DNA of 64,000 nt from Gaeumannomyces sp. JS-464 (lineage: Eukaryota > Ascomycota > Sordariomycetes > Magnaporthales > Magnaporthaceae), in the NCBI GenBank assembly GCA_002197995.1, contig NGZR01000002.1, forward strand, positions 7,812,001 to 7,876,000. The letters are read 5' to 3'. The position numbers were made by a program, and so were the translations under genes. The notes under the pieces are model-generated. The model saw only the letters and a list, made by a program, of their open reading frames with translations. It searched no databases and had not been told where the DNA came from. Numbering within the stretch: the first letter of the stretch is position 1; every line of letters begins with the position of its first letter. Below are positions 44,836-58,400 of this stretch, in pieces.

Positions 44836-45894
44836 ATGCACCTCATCGTCCGCCTCGGCCCGGCCCTAGCGCTCGGCCTTTCGGCCGCTGCGCAAACGAT
44901 CGTCGGCAGCTGGACCATGGCCGGGCTTTTCAAAGCGTGCGAAGAGACCATCGCCGTCAACCAGCTCGGCCCCCTGTGCACCTACCAGTTCATGATCGGC
45001 GAGACGTCCGGGCCCACGCTGCCCATGACGTGGTGCACCGTCTCGGCCCACAGCTTCGACGCGAAGGGCATGAACACGACCTTCCACGACGTGCCCTGCC
45101 GCGAGGGCGGCGCGGCCCAGTACCGGGTCAGCAACCTCTGGCACCGGGCCGGCTTCATCACTCTGAGCGTCGTCAACTACGCCGAGGGGGTCTATTCCAA
45201 CTTCGCCTACAACGACCGCGATTTGGAGGGCTGGAAGAACGGGCCGACGAGGATCGAACCTTCGTACGAACTGGGTGGAAATCCTCGCCCCCTGGACGAC
45301 GACTCCGACCTCAACCGGCCGCAGCGTGGCGTAGATGGTGAGAATGACGGCCGGCGGCGGCTTGCGTCCATTACCGGAAGGAGACTGCATTTTGGGGATG
45401 AGCCCGCCGAGGCCCAGGAGGGGTGCGATCCGAATGTGTGGGTTGTCAGGAATCTTTCGCGGAGTAAGTTGGCCCGGATCCTTTGTCTCCTTGATAATCC
45501 CGCATACGTACGCCCTTTTCCTCCACCAGTGTCTTCGCTAAGACCCTAATCAACCCCTTGAACTGCAGACGCCCGCCCGATAATGCAAACCGTGCTCTTC
45601 CGGTTCGACATGGTCCGGTGCGACGAGGTTATCCGCTGCAAGCTCGAGGCTATGGGCAACAACCCGACGACGGTGGACATCAAATACGACAATTTTGCCG
45701 ACGTCCCCTGCGAGAACGAGACGAATATCAATGTGTCGTGGGGCTACAAGGCGGACACGGACGGCGGGATCATGACGCTCAAGGACGTGATCCAGCACAG
45801 GAGAGCCTTCCTCGGCTGGGACAATGTGAACTCTCGCGTCAAGATTGAGGAGGAGGCTTCAGGGGTGTCGGAGGTGTACCGATGCGGGAGGTAA
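44836..45894 (+). CDS. Secreted protein with apparent internal duplication
   Basis: Exons 44836-45463 and 45569-45894 (intron 45464-45568, GTAAGT...CAG) give 317 aa with an intact frame. A signal peptide is clear (MHLIVRLGPALALGLSAAAQ); there is no membrane helix or GPI-like tail. I recognise no family. The two halves look related: the first has CTYQFMIGE, WCTV, FHDVPCREGG, YRVSNLW, GFITLSVVNYAEG and FAYND; the second has VLFRFDMVRCDEVIRCKL, FADVPCENE, INVSWGY, GGIMTLKDV and LGWDN. The shared F.DVPC followed by a beta-rich stretch suggests two copies of one small disulphide-bonded beta domain, with the intron falling between them. Size, secretion and isolation fit an effector-like or cell-wall protein; that is inference. 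Confidence 0.75.
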
Positions 45895-48800
45895 GAGTGA
45901 GGAGCCCAGCAGAGCTGTTTGCCTTGCGGAGAGGCATCGAGGGCCTCTCTCGTCTTCAGGGGCTACGAGGGCCCAAGCCAGTATGGGGTTGAAGTCAGTT
46001 ACCGGATAAGGGAAGCGAAAATCTGAATGGGCAGGAATAAAAGACGGGGCATTACTTATAACGGCGTGGTTTTGGCTATTGGCCATTAGTCGCTCTCTCT
46101 TCTGTTAAATTCGACAACGATCTCCTAAGCAAGCATCGACAGTAAGATAGAACTGTTCCCCACTGGACCTTTATCAATGCTCCGATACCCCTGGATGCCC
46201 CGGTATGAGACCGGTCGAGCGGGATTAGTCGGCAAAGATGCCAATCAGTCACCTAGCCGATACTACACCATCATCGTATCCTCCGCGCGCAGTCTGCCGT
46301 GTATTGCAAGTGAATAAGATCTAATTCATCTGCACCATGTTTAGAAACATGGATGGCATACACGTGTTGGGTTTAAGGAAGCTGTCGGCGGTTAAACATA
46401 TATTTACATAGTGGGAATACTCTTGGCACCGGCAAGAAGGCGCTGGTCTGCCGAGATTGATGGAGTGCTGGAATCCTCTTGCCACAGATTGGCCTGATCT
46501 ATTTTCGAGCTCTGGGATCAACAAATGTCGAACCGCAGGGCCAGAGATGTTTGCCGCGGCCGTTTGCCTACACCATAATGCGCTCCTCGGAGGATTTCTG
46601 AGGCCACCAAAGATGGGACTTAGCTAAAGTGGCTTTGGCGGTGATTCAAGCGCCTGCCACTTGCACGGCACAGCAAATCTGCACTCGACCAGCCTATCCC
46701 CCACTACTGCCTGCATGCCCGTCCGGGCCTACCTAGGTACCCAAAACAGGCAACGTGCGTGCATCCCACCATCGACCCGCAGGTGGAAATCGTGTTGGCA
46801 GCCTAGCTAAGCCCAAGAGAGAGAGAAGAGAGAGGGGCTTCCCGCATGCCGTGCCGCCTCTTGCATCGGGCAATCGCCCGCCACTGCCGCGCCCGGCCGG
46901 CCAGCCAACCAGAGGCGGTCGCTTGCTTCCTCGGCCCCCAGATGCCACACATTCTCTCTCGGTTCTGTACTTGCTCCCCTTCTCCTTGCGGGCCTGGCAC
47001 CCGCAGTAGAAAGTGGATCAAGTTTTTGCGGCAACCCAAGGTGTGTGGCAACAATCTGATTTGGGACATGAAGCAAGATTCTGTTCAGATGACACGCACA
47101 CGTCTATACCAGAGCTTCTCTTCGCAAATACCTAGGCACCCAGACGCCCACCGGGGGATTTGCCGGTAGGTATAGTAGTACAACCAACCGTCTAATCGGC
47201 CTTGAAGAAGGTGGTGGTGTGCGTGTGCGCACTTGCGGCACCGCGCGCGCGAGCGTCTGCTTCGGCCAACCAGGGCCGCACATCTAGCACACCTGGGCTG
47301 GGCTTCTGGTTCCCCGCGCATGCACATCCTCGAGCGGTGTTGCGGGATGAGGGGCAGACACGCAAGGCAGCGGAGTTCAGCGGCGGAGAGCATGGGAGGC
47401 CATGGTGTATGTCTGCCCACCTTTCCTCGCTACCCTCGTACCTACCGGTTCTTCCTCGTCAGGGCCTCGCATGGTGATGGTATGCGCCGAGTCACGAGCA
47501 TGCGGCGGCCATGCACGCAATTAGGGCCTTCACTTTGGCCGACTCGCTGCATTGAAGTCCTTGAGACCACTGCTGCTGCGAAGGCTAGCCGCCGGTCAAC
47601 CGCCCACCTACTGCTCATCCACAGCCATGCAGCCTTCGATGCGGGCTGCGACTGTTGGCAGCAACAGAGGTATATATGTACGTGCAACGATGCACAGTAG
47701 ATTCATGCTAGGCCGAGAAGGGGCGGGTGGATGGCCTCACTCGGGCGGGGAAGCTCAGAAAAGGCAAGTCTAGATAGAGATGACACACCCAGCCGACGAA
47801 CCAGGTGCAACCGTGCATCCGAGGTGGCAACACCCGCACGTCGCGGCAAATCCTTCTGCCCTTCCTGTATCCGAATCCTTGTACGCAACTGTCACCACCC
47901 TGATAAGCGCGGTCGTCAAGGAGGAGGAGGAGGAGAAGGAGGGGGCGTGTGCTTTTCGCCTGCCTGGATACCGCCCACCCTCCCCGCCGCTCTCTTAGCC
48001 TTTCCGAGTCCGTCCCATCCACGGCCGAGAGACACAGGCCGCGGCTATGCGGGTCGGGGCCCAACACACAGCTTGCAGGTTGCCGGCCGCATCCCCGCGC
48101 TTGTTTTCTTGGGGCCTCGAACTGGGGCCGGCGGGTCTGCGTTTTTGAGGTGGCGCGGGCTGGATATTTGCGTGGATCTGCTGCGGATGTTGGATGTTGT
48201 CTGGGTTGCGATGCGAGCTCCTGCCGGCCGAACAGGTTGCATACCTTTCCCCCTCCCTGTACCCCATCAAAGATGGGCAGGCGGTTTGGGCAAGATGGGA
48301 GATGGGTTCGCATACTCTCGTAAAATTAGATGCTCCAACCGCTGGGTCTGCAGACCAAGACGCCAACATCCCTTACCTAGCTGTGATATCTAGAAGTCGA
48401 GAAGAAAATAGATTTAGAGTCAGCGAACGTCAAACCTGAAGTAGAGGTGCACATAGGCGCGTCCACGATATGCCATACCCAATCTTGCATCATATCGTAG
48501 CATCCAACAAGCGTCTGTTTGCCGCGCGCCGAGCAAAATGGACACTCTTCCACAAAGTGCGAGGGAAAATGCTATTTGGGGTGGTGCTGCAGATAAAAAC
48601 AAGTGGTTTTGGTCTGGCGTGTGTGATCCATCACGTTTAGCATTTCTAGTTCAAAGGCTGAGCAGGACGGTTCTGGCATGAGGAGCCGTGAGCTGTGGTT
48701 AGCATCTTGGAGTAACAGCAAGCAGGTCGGTTAGTATTGTAGATCCGGCACCCTGTTCCATCCGATCACCCTGGCTGCCCGGATTACCTGCTCCCATCGC

Positions 48801-50542
48801 AAGCGGCCATCCGAGATTACGACCCTGGCGGGGGAAGTGGCCGGCCCCTCCCGATTCTGCTATGTGCTTCCCTCCTGAGCGAATCAGTTCACACACAAGA
48901 CACATTATGGGCGGACGCTAGCACACAAATCGTGCGAGTTCGCAAGAAAAATGGCGGTGGGGGCTGGAAACCCAGCTAGATGACGTTCACGCCAGAGAGC
49001 TGAACACGGCCAATCATACGCCATACCATGCGCGCCAAAAGCCGGCGACGCGGGCCCCCCATGGGCACATACATACATGTGGCCATTGCTCGGGGCCGGG
49101 ATATTTGTGCGGGGCCAAGCGCCTAAACCTTGGCCATGGTTGGCTGTCCCAGCCCAGCGTCTTCTCTATCCCGCCGTTGCAGCTCTCCCGCGCCGGGGAT
49201 CACTGCGCATCACATCACCACGTCAACGAGGGAGGGGAAAGTTCGCGCTGTTCTGTCGGTACCTACCTGCATAATCATGGGTGTCGTTGACCCTGGCGGG
49301 AAGCGGCACTTGGACGCAAGGTTCTTGTGACAACATCAAAATCAACGGATGAATTCCTCGAAAGCCGACAAGGGAAAAAAGGTTCCAGAAACAGCCAATC
49401 TAGCGTGTCAGAGGTGGCATTTTGCGACCACCACGGCCTATCGCTCACCATCAGCCTCCACTGTCTAGCATAACACTAGCCCCTACGAAACGATAGGTCG
49501 ACGTCGGCGGGCATGCCGTGCCACAGCAGGAGGTGTAAGCCAGGCGATTTCCCGATGCGGCAGTCCTCAGCACGAGGGCGCCACAAAACCCCTGCCTCGG
49601 GAAGGCCCTTTTTGACAGGCTCAGATGCCCAAATGCAGCCAGGGGGGAAAGTGTGATGTCCCCACTTTTCGAGGGACGAGACCAAAGGGGCCCCCACTTT
49701 CCTATGTTTAGCTTTTGGCAGCAGCAGCAGCAGCAGCACAACGGCACGGGCGCGCACGTTTCAGTTCCACTTTTAAACCGCACACTGCACACTGCACACT
49801 GCACACTGCACGCTGCACACCGTCGCTCTCCCTCATCATCCCCTTCTTTCCCACCCCTCCTTCTCCCACTCCCACCACCCAAAACTCCTCCACCACAACC
49901 ACCACCCATTACAACATACCTGCATTGGCGCTGGGCTCCCCATGGCTTGAACGGCGCAGAAACCTGCACAGAATCGTCTTGTCTTGCCAGATCCCTCCCG
50001 CTGGAACGCACGCTCGCGCCAGCCCGGCGTCCTACACCCCTCGTCTGGTTTCGCATCTGTTGCCGCGGACCCGTCTCCGGCATCGCGCTTTCTTGCGGGG
50101 TGGACAACTCTAAATCTCAAGATAGCAACACCAGCGAACACCCACCCCCACGAGCCGTCGTCGCCTTTTGGGCTGCCCTACCTACCTCTGTTCTGGTCTT
50201 TGCCGCACGACCTCGTCGAGATGTCGCCGCATGCTGCTTGTTGATAATTTTAGCAGTCGGGTGTGCTTCAAGAACATCTCCATCCCGTCTTGCCTCAGAC
50301 AAGTCCCGAGGACTGCCCACCGCGACTCCGTCTCAGGTTCCGATATTTGAACCAGGCCGAGCCCCAACCTTCTCTTGGGAATAAACTCACCTTGTCTCGG
50401 CACGCTGCGAAGGCCTCTTCGACAGAGACATCAGCACCGGCACGCAAGCAAGCGATACTTGTCGGCTTTGTTATCTCATCCATCATCCCCAACACCAACA
50501 TCTCCTGTCTTTGGCTCCCTCACCAAAGACACAACCGCCAAG
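45895..50542. other. 4.6-kb gene-poor region
   Basis: Contains only overlapping anonymous ORFs (for example 47731-48393 plus against 47708-48313 minus), a GGA-rich stretch near 47920-47945 and a 7-bp repeat at 49783-49817. The last ~600 nt before 50543 are C/T-rich and probably include the NTA1 leader. No gene is supported. Confidence 0.45.
49783..49817. repeat. 7-bp tandem repeat, five copies
   Basis: CACTGCA is repeated four times exactly and a fifth time as CGCTGCA, in the region upstream of NTA1. Confidence 0.8.
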
Positions 50543-52480
50543 ATGAGAATCGGCTGCCTCCAGTTCGCCCCCCACGTGGGCGACCTCGACAACAACCTGA
50601 ACCGCGCCGACGCCGTCCTCAACCGGGAGGATCCGCGGGATCTCGAGGATCTGGACATCCTTGTGCTACCCGAGATGGCCTTCACTGGTAAGGCCTTCCC
50701 GCCTGGACTTCCATAGGCCCCCACTCGGGCGCCTCGTCTGTTGCTGACACCTCCTTGGGCACTGGCCAGGCTACAACTTCAAGTCGCTGCAGGAGATCAA
50801 GCCGTTCCTCGAAGTTGCCGGCTCGGGGATCAGCGCTCTCTGGGCCCGCACCACCGCCCTCAAGCTGGACTGCAAAGTGGCAGTCGGCTATCCCGAGAAG
50901 GTCGAGGTCCCCACCAGCTCGTCCATCTCGCCCAAATACTACAACTCGCTCCTGATAGTCAACGAGGAGGGCGAAACGTTAGCCAACTACCGTAAGCAGC
51001 ATTTATACTATACGGACGAGCCCTGGTCTTTCGAGGGCACCGACGGCTTTTTTGAGGGCGAGATCGAAGGCCTGGGCCAGACGGCAATGGGCATCTGCAT
51101 GGACATCAACCCATACAAATTCCAGGCACCCTGGCACAAGTTCGAGTTCGCTTTCCACGTGCTCGACTCCAACGCCAACGTGGTCATCGTCTCGATGGCC
51201 TGGAGCACCCTTGACAGCCGCGAGACCTTTTGCAGCAGGCCGTACGAGCCCGACCTGGCCACGCTCGAGTACTGGGCTCAGCGCATGGAACCCCTAATCC
51301 GCGCCGAGCGTGAGGATGAGATCATCCTCATCTTCGCCAACCGCTGCGGTATCGAGGGCGACGCCTTGTATGCCGGCACCTCGGCCGTGCTGGGAATCCA
51401 AGACGGTGAGGTCAAGGTGTATGGCGTCCTTGGCCGCGGCGTCAAGCAGCTGCTCGTCGTCGACACCGATGACGGACCCTTCGCCAAGCTCGTCAGCCGC
51501 CCCGGCAGGGCGACCGCAGAGGATGAGTATGAGACCATGCAGGAGGATGTCGGCGCGGACGAATCGCGCTCAGCGCCTCCCACGCCTGCCGACGAGGCCC
51601 CAGTGGATGGGGCCGGGGGAAGCGACTCTGTTGATGCTAGGAAGCCTTCCTCGGGCACAGATGTCTCCGCAAATGAGCCATCCACTCCAAAGAAAGCCCC
51701 CGAAGAGTCCGGGTCCCCCAAGGGGTCCCCTGAAGGATCCCCCGAGCCGACAGCCCGATCCTGAACACGGCCCGGCCGCACCTGACCATCTCGACGAGCG
51801 TGTCTCCATCGTCGACCGGGATCCCTCCAGCCGTTGGGGCTGTGACTTCTGCCGGGACTCTCACCCCGCCGCCGACGGGCGACTTCCCTGAAGCCTTCTA
51901 CCAGGAGGCTGCGCGGCAGGGCCAGCTGCAGTCGGCTGTGCCGAATCTTTACACCCCGGAGGAGCCCCAGTGGCCCCCTCGGGAAATGGACGAGGTCCGC
52001 CCATCGCCGCCTCGTGAGCTGCCAGACGCGCCGTCCGCCTCGTCGCCTGCAGACGTCGCCATGGTCGAGCTCCCAGCCCCGGAGGATGCTCCAGCCAAGG
52101 ATGGCCCAGGCGCGGCTTCTCCGGAACCAAGGCAGGGCGAGCAGGCTTCGCTTCCGCCTTTAAAAATACCGCTTCCTGAGGACGTTCCTCTCCCGGCCGA
52201 GTCTGGGTCCGTTCCTGATGGTGCAGAGGACGAGGTCCTTACTGTGATACCGCCCCAATCGACAACCGGGGAGGAGTTCCCGCTCATCCTGGTCAACAGC
52301 GGCGCGGACGGCCCTGCTAGGCGGAACAGCGGCATGTCGGAGACGTCCATCTCGATCGGCGTCGATGGCGGCAAGGATGCGGTAGTGGTCCAGTTGAGAG
52401 ACTCGGCTGCGAGGGACGCAGGTGCCCCGTCCAAGTCGTCGACGCCGCCGCGGGTTGTTACCGTGACTTTCAGTATATGA
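50543..52480 (+). CDS. NTA1: Protein N-terminal amidase, nitrilase superfamily, with long C-terminal tail
   Basis: Exons 50543-50687 and 50770-52480 (intron 50688-50769, GTAAGG...CAG) give about 618 aa. Nta1 deamidates N-terminal Asn and Gln, creating secondary destabilising residues for the Arg/N-degron pathway. The nitrilase triad is visible: Glu44 in LPEMAFTGYN, Lys124 in YRKQHLYYTDE and Cys158 in GICMDINPYKF. WSFEGTDGFF and IFANRCGIEGDALYAGTSAV are typical of the fungal Nta1 branch. After about residue 330 the protein continues as an acidic, Ser/Pro-rich disordered tail of nearly 290 residues, much longer than yeast Nta1 (457 aa in all). One base is missing near 51749 (probably GAGCC[C]GAC), which links SPEGSPEP to DSPILNTARPHLTIS and the frame ending at 52480. 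Without that correction the protein would stop at 51764. Confidence 0.87.
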
Positions 52481-55400
52481 TATTGACGTTTTGTGATGAT
52501 ATGATGACGGCGATGATGTAGGCGGTCAGAGCTTCAGTTGGGTTTGTTGTTGGTGGCTTTTCCGTTCTCCTGTTTGCTCCTTTTAGATGGCTGTGTTGCA
52601 ATCAGCGACTTGGGTTAGAAACAATGGTCGTTGATGGAGGCGAGCGATACTGGTGTTTCCTAATCTTCTTTTCCTTAATCTCATACTTGGCTTCTCTTGT
52701 CTCCTATTTAGTCCCTTGAAGCGGATGTGTATACTGGTTGAGTTGCAGGCGTCGGGTTAGCCCAAAACAAAAGCATGGCGTGGGTTGAGTGGCTCTGTTG
52801 GCATTTTTTCCTCTTCCTGTCGGAAAAAAAGGCAAGCAAGCCTAATGTTGCTCTTGAGCCTTCGCATCTATAGTGCATATACTCTGGACTCGGCTTCTCC
52901 TAACGTGTTCGAGGGCGGACAGCGGGACACCGGAATGGCCTGTTCAAGCATGAAACCCCTGGGCTTTGATACGGGGCACCATGGACATTGGGTGAAGGCC
53001 TCACCTCAGTAAGCAGCCTGGGATTGTTGGATTTGGCGATTAGTTCACTGTAGAGCACCATAAGTGCTTTCAGGAGCCTATGAATAGAAGGGAGACTGGA
53101 GAGGTGCGAACGAGCAACAATGAGGCGCCTTAGCCTGGGTTGCCCAAGCAGGACGGGGGATTCGGCGCGCGCGTTAGATCCAGTAGATTGTAGTGTGGCT
53201 GCCTGGCCAAGGAATCCGCCGGCTGGGTAGGTCGTGTCTTCGAAGATGCCCACCTATCGGGAATCCCTTCTTGGATGGGCAACTCGGTGCTGCTTCAAGT
53301 CTCCATCGACGCTCGGCTGGTTGTCGGCCGAAACTAGATGCTAACCTTGGGCTCAGCGGCAACTTGGTCGGCCGAGAGTCGGGGAGGGGGGTTGTTGGGC
53401 CCATCGAAGAGGCTTGAGGAGCTAGCTGGCCAGAGGCGAGACGAGATCCCCAGTCCATGAGCCCCCTTCCCGGGTCCTTCGACACGAGGCCGGGCGATGG
53501 ATGCGTTCTGCCAAGGGTATCCGTCGAGAAAAAATACCAACCCAATACCAAGCGGAAGCCGACCTGCCCGGGGTCTTGTGGCCGGCGCCGTTACACCCAA
53601 TGGCCGGCGCACAATGTCGCAAGCCTGGTGTGGGTCACTCCAAGCCCCAGCCAAGCAGCCGGCAACGAATCTAGATGTCTTTAGCGGTGGCCAGGCGCAG
53701 GCGGGCAATGCCCAAGATATCACTCGGGGCCCTGTTATGGCGATTCGACAGGTCCGGAGGCCCCCGGGGGCTGATGCAAACCCAGGCCGAAAGGGAAATC
53801 GCTCTGGAAAGTAGGATGGGGGAAATTCTATGCCATCGTCTTCGGCGGGAGGTTGGCGCTCGCATGATCTCCGGCCAGGCTCGTAGGCAGGGCTTGGGTC
53901 CTCTGTACCACGCCTGTTGGCCTGGTGACGATATGTCGATGATGTTAGGGTTGATAGATGTCGACCTTTCGATTGGAGCGAGCGCCGGGCCGTAGGGAGT
54001 GAGAGTGACACGATGGACGGGCTCGGAGTGCATGAGTATTCGCCCGTCAACCAGCTGTCGGTACTGGGAAAAGTCGTGAATGACCTGTCGCACAGCAGGA
54101 CTCTAAGGTTTGGTCTGGTCCAGCAGGCACAATCGTAGCAGTGCGCTTTGGCGCGTCTCGGTCTCTCCCGTGGGGTTCCGGGGACTGCCTAACTAGATAC
54201 CTCAGGTAGGCATCTGGGCAAGGTAACCCATCAGCCAACTCTGCTGGCAGCTACCAGGGAGCCTCCTGGCGGACGTCGTCGCCCGGCGTCCAACGCCTGC
54301 CCGAGGCGGCGCCCAGCCCACAGGGGCCCCCGTCTATCCTGACCGTCGTGTGCAGATGAATCGGGTGCCAACGAGAACTGAGGGGCGAAAAGGCGATGAA
54401 TATAGAAGCAGTTAAACGTCGGGGCCGCGCTGTCGAAGATCTGGGAAATGTGGTGGTGGCATGAATTTCCATCCAGATCGGCTGTAATTACTGCACTCCA
54501 GGGTCGTTGGCAACATGAAGCCGCCAGCACCTTGACCAAGTGGATCGCGAGACGTCGCGATCGCTGACGTTGGAAATCGAGAGGCAGGCGGTCCCAGGAT
54601 GGAGAGTGTCGAACGCCCCGTGTTGGGCCCCGAGGTCGTGAATGCCCAGGATCAGCCGGCCGGTTGAACCCTAAAATGAGGGATACGTCACCGGCACCAG
54701 GGCGGGGTGATATTGCTCGGCTCAGTCGTTCCTTGCCTGTTGGGGGGTGTTTGAACTCGCTCCTCTGCACAGACTACCTCATGCCTCCTTACCCCGAAGC
54801 TTTCTCGTTACGGCAGCTTGTTTGTCTCGTTCATTTGGCGAGTGACGGCTTTGAAAAGAGAGGCGTCACTACCACGTCGATCCTGGAGCGAAGCCGGAGA
54901 TGGCGAACCAGGCTACAGCGCGAGCCCTGAGCTGATGCTTGCGGGGACGCATATGTAGGTTCCCCAACGGCTTGAAGACTTCCCGTCCGCCTCCAAAGCT
55001 GGAAATGCTTGGCGGCATTCCCGAGCCAGGTGAAGGACGGGACGATGTGCGACCAAGGAGGTCCCTGTCAAGATGGAGAAGAGCCGATGGGGCGAGATGG
55101 GTGACAGACGATCGGATCTATCCGCAATTGGGACCAGGGTGCTCCTTGTAGCGAAATCCGCGTCGAGAAGCATGAGCGCATCGCCGATATCTCTTGGAAG
55201 AAAGCTTCTCATTTCCGTCGCGGCAGTCTGGGTGTAAGGGAGGACTCGGGAATTGTTTGCGGTGCCGAAAAAGATTCGGCCGTTGTGTCAAGGCTCGCTG
55301 CCATAGTCCACTGCAGCAGAACGGAACGGCGTCGTCGAATGGAGCTCGACGGCGCAGCTAGTGAAAGATCGTGGCCGGGCAAGGTCCGCTGTAACAAAAT

Positions 55401-58400
55401 GTCCTTGAATGCAAAGAGACCAAGAGCCGAAAGAACAAGAGTTGGAAAAGAGAAGCAGGCCGAGGCAGATATCTATCGTCTTTCTCTAGTCGCCGCTTCT
55501 CAATGAGGCTGCGAGGGAAAATACTGAAACCGGCCTCCTTCCTGGTGCCAGGTTTCAGAAGCGCGTGCGCGCCGCCTCCTTGCCGTGTTTCAGAGTTGGC
55601 GTCTACGACAGAGTTTCGAGTTAGCCGCCACCACACGGCCAATCCCGCAGCAACATCAGCGAGAGCCCCACTCCACAAGCGCCCCCAGCGATGGCTGAGA
55701 GAGGATTTGATTGGGTATTCCTGCTGACTGTACAGAATATGCTCAAGTTTGCAGTCCTCAGATCCCGAATGCGTTGGCCTCCAAGATGATGAAACATGCG
55801 GCACAGAATGCACTTCAAGCATCACTAAGCGCGGAGGAAGTATTGGAGGAGGGATGTGCGCATTTTCAATCGATAAGGCAAGTTTCTGCCTGAGGATAGG
55901 AAGTCAGACAAGTCGGGCAAGTCGAACCGAGCTGCCCGTGCGGGGAAAGACGATGGCAGGTGGATCGGTGTCTCCAAGGTCCGGCAGGCTGAAGTGATCC
56001 CACCGGATCTGATGCGACGGACCTTCTTCTGGCACAGCCCGGCTGAATGCGGCAGGATTGTTCCTGCAAGTCGTTCGGAGTGCGGCTGATGTCGGATAAT
56101 GTGGATACGATGAAGAATTCCTTTCCTTCTTGTTGTTTATTTTATTTTTATCTTGATTATTAACCTCCAGGGCTGCTGTTGAAGCTGCTGTTTTTCGACA
56201 GGGTCTCGACTCGATGTTGCCGAATCTCTGGTGTCGTATCCACAAGTCCTTTTAACAATTCCAACCCGGATTTTCCCAGCGAGGGCTGACCACTAGCCTG
56301 GTTGTGGCTTCAATAGTATATGTGATTGCTATATTGAGCTCGCATGTCAAAATAACTTTGTTAGATGCTTGGTTCTTCTGCCTCCTACCTCCCTACCTTT
56401 GCAGCTGGGAATCCGCAGTATGACACGCCGTAGCGGCCAAGCCAGAGCGTGTCCTGAAAAAGGCGGATCTCGCCGACAGGCTGTTTTTGGGATTCGCACG
56501 CACACAGAAAGAAGAACGGATTCTGAGGCGGGCGACATATGCTTACTCGATGGCTCGATCGGGGTGGCAGGCGGTTAGTGAATGCAACATTGCGAAGGTC
56601 AGGAGGCTTGGCGACAAGCTGACCACCAAGCACAGACCAAACCTGTTGGTTGAAGGGTCTCACTGGAGTGGATTGATGGGTGTCATTCTGTTCGCGTCAT
56701 TTCCTATTATTTCCGGTATCATTTTGCCTTTATGTTTATTTATGTTTAAAGCGTGTACGAGCGATTGCGTTGAATCAAAGTTGGAGTAAGCGGGGGCTGG
56801 CCGGAATGGAGGTCATGAACAGCTCATCGTGAAGAAAACCTTAACCATGAGCAAACACAAAGGAACCCGGCAGAGGGCGAGCGAGGGCCTGGGGAACTCC
56901 CGCGCGCACTGGCCCTCGAACTGCCGTGCGGTGAGGGCGAGCGATCGCCGACAGCTTTCAATGCGGGTCAGCCAGGGCCCCTGGCCCGCACTGGTCAGGG
57001 CAGGCGCAAGCAAGCAAGTCAGCATCACATTTGGCTCCATCCGAATGCATGCCCGAGGCGCATCACGAATTAATTCTGTGCCTTCTTTTTTCCCACAGCA
57101 AATGGGGAATTGAATGCCGACAACCTGCGTATGGCGTAAACACTAAACTTGGTCGGAAGCTGTGCTACGACGACGTTGGCAGCAATGGCTGAATTTGGGG
57201 GCGGCGCATCCATGTTATTGGCATTTTCCCTCCCAGCCGCATCAAATCGGCAAAGCCCGTTCTGGCATTTTTTGAGGCGCGGTTTGTTCGAGCACTCAAG
57301 TTGTCTTCGCAACCTGGGTTTCCTGGCAAGGAAGCCCCACCTGCAGGATGAAAGGGTCGGCCCAAAAAGGCCGCCGCAGGATCAAATGCGTGAAAACGAA
57401 CAGCCGGCCGGCCCACCTGGCCACTGCCATCCCACGCGATCCCGACGCACACAAGACGCAGGACGCAGGTCAGGACGCAGACGCAAACGCAAACCGTTCG
57501 CTGGGTGGACGCTTGGTAACTCGCCTCGACTGGCGAGGTTTGCCTGCCGTCCAATCAGCCGCTGAGGGTCTGGCACAGTCGGGGCTCGCTTGTCGATAGT
57601 CGCGCGTGCCCAGTCTCCATGGTCTCGCATACGGCAAAGCCAGGGGAAAGACGGCGACGGTTGGTTGACAGATTGAGTGTGATCACGAAGGCGATGGGGC
57701 ATGGCCGGGCCCGAGGGGGAGGGCTGTTGAGCAAGGAAGATGGCTGGGGAAGAAAAAGATTGATGGTGCTGTGCAGGGGGTTCCTTGCAGCTCATCGGCT
57801 GATTGGGGCTAGCGCAGGCGGCACCAGGGCTTGTCGGGCCTGTGAGTGGCCAATCTGCTCAATCACCTCTCACGGCGTGCATGAGAGAACGGCGACATCA
57901 CTGGACGCAGGCCAACGAGGGCTCCACCCCACCTCTCGACCGAGCTCCCGCAGTGCCTGCCTGCTCAGCAGAGCAGCTTGGTCGCAGCAGCACAGCAGAC
58001 TGCAGACTGCCTGGCCGCAAAAAAGAGGTGAGAAATGTGAGCATGGCTCGCAGCACCCCCACCCTCACGCCCTCCACCACCCCAATCCGGAAGGCCCATC
58101 ACCAGCAACAGGCGGGGACATGGCGGCCAGGGCCCGATAACTGAGCCCCTCGGGTCGCCCCTCGCGGCCCCCAATTGGTGATCGGGTGTGACGATGCGTG
58201 CGAGACTGCGAGTCCGGCGAGACCCCCCTGGCCCTGGCCCTGGCCCTGCACACCCGCCCTCTGGCCCCCAATAAACGACTGCCCATTCTCCCCCATCTGC
58301 GCGCCAGTGTCCATGGCAGCCCCAGCACACAGCACATGCGCGCGACGAGATGCTGCCATCACACCTGCTGGGACGACTCTGAAGTGGGAACATTCTGCCG

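Noticed and set aside
47708..48393. Opposed frames of 201 aa (-) and 220 aa (+)
   Set aside because: They overlap almost completely and neither has a domain or a credible intron pattern.
53334..54770. Minus-strand frames of 238 and 179 aa in the largest gap
   Set aside because: Low-information composition, no motif, and no splice sites that join them into a sensible protein.
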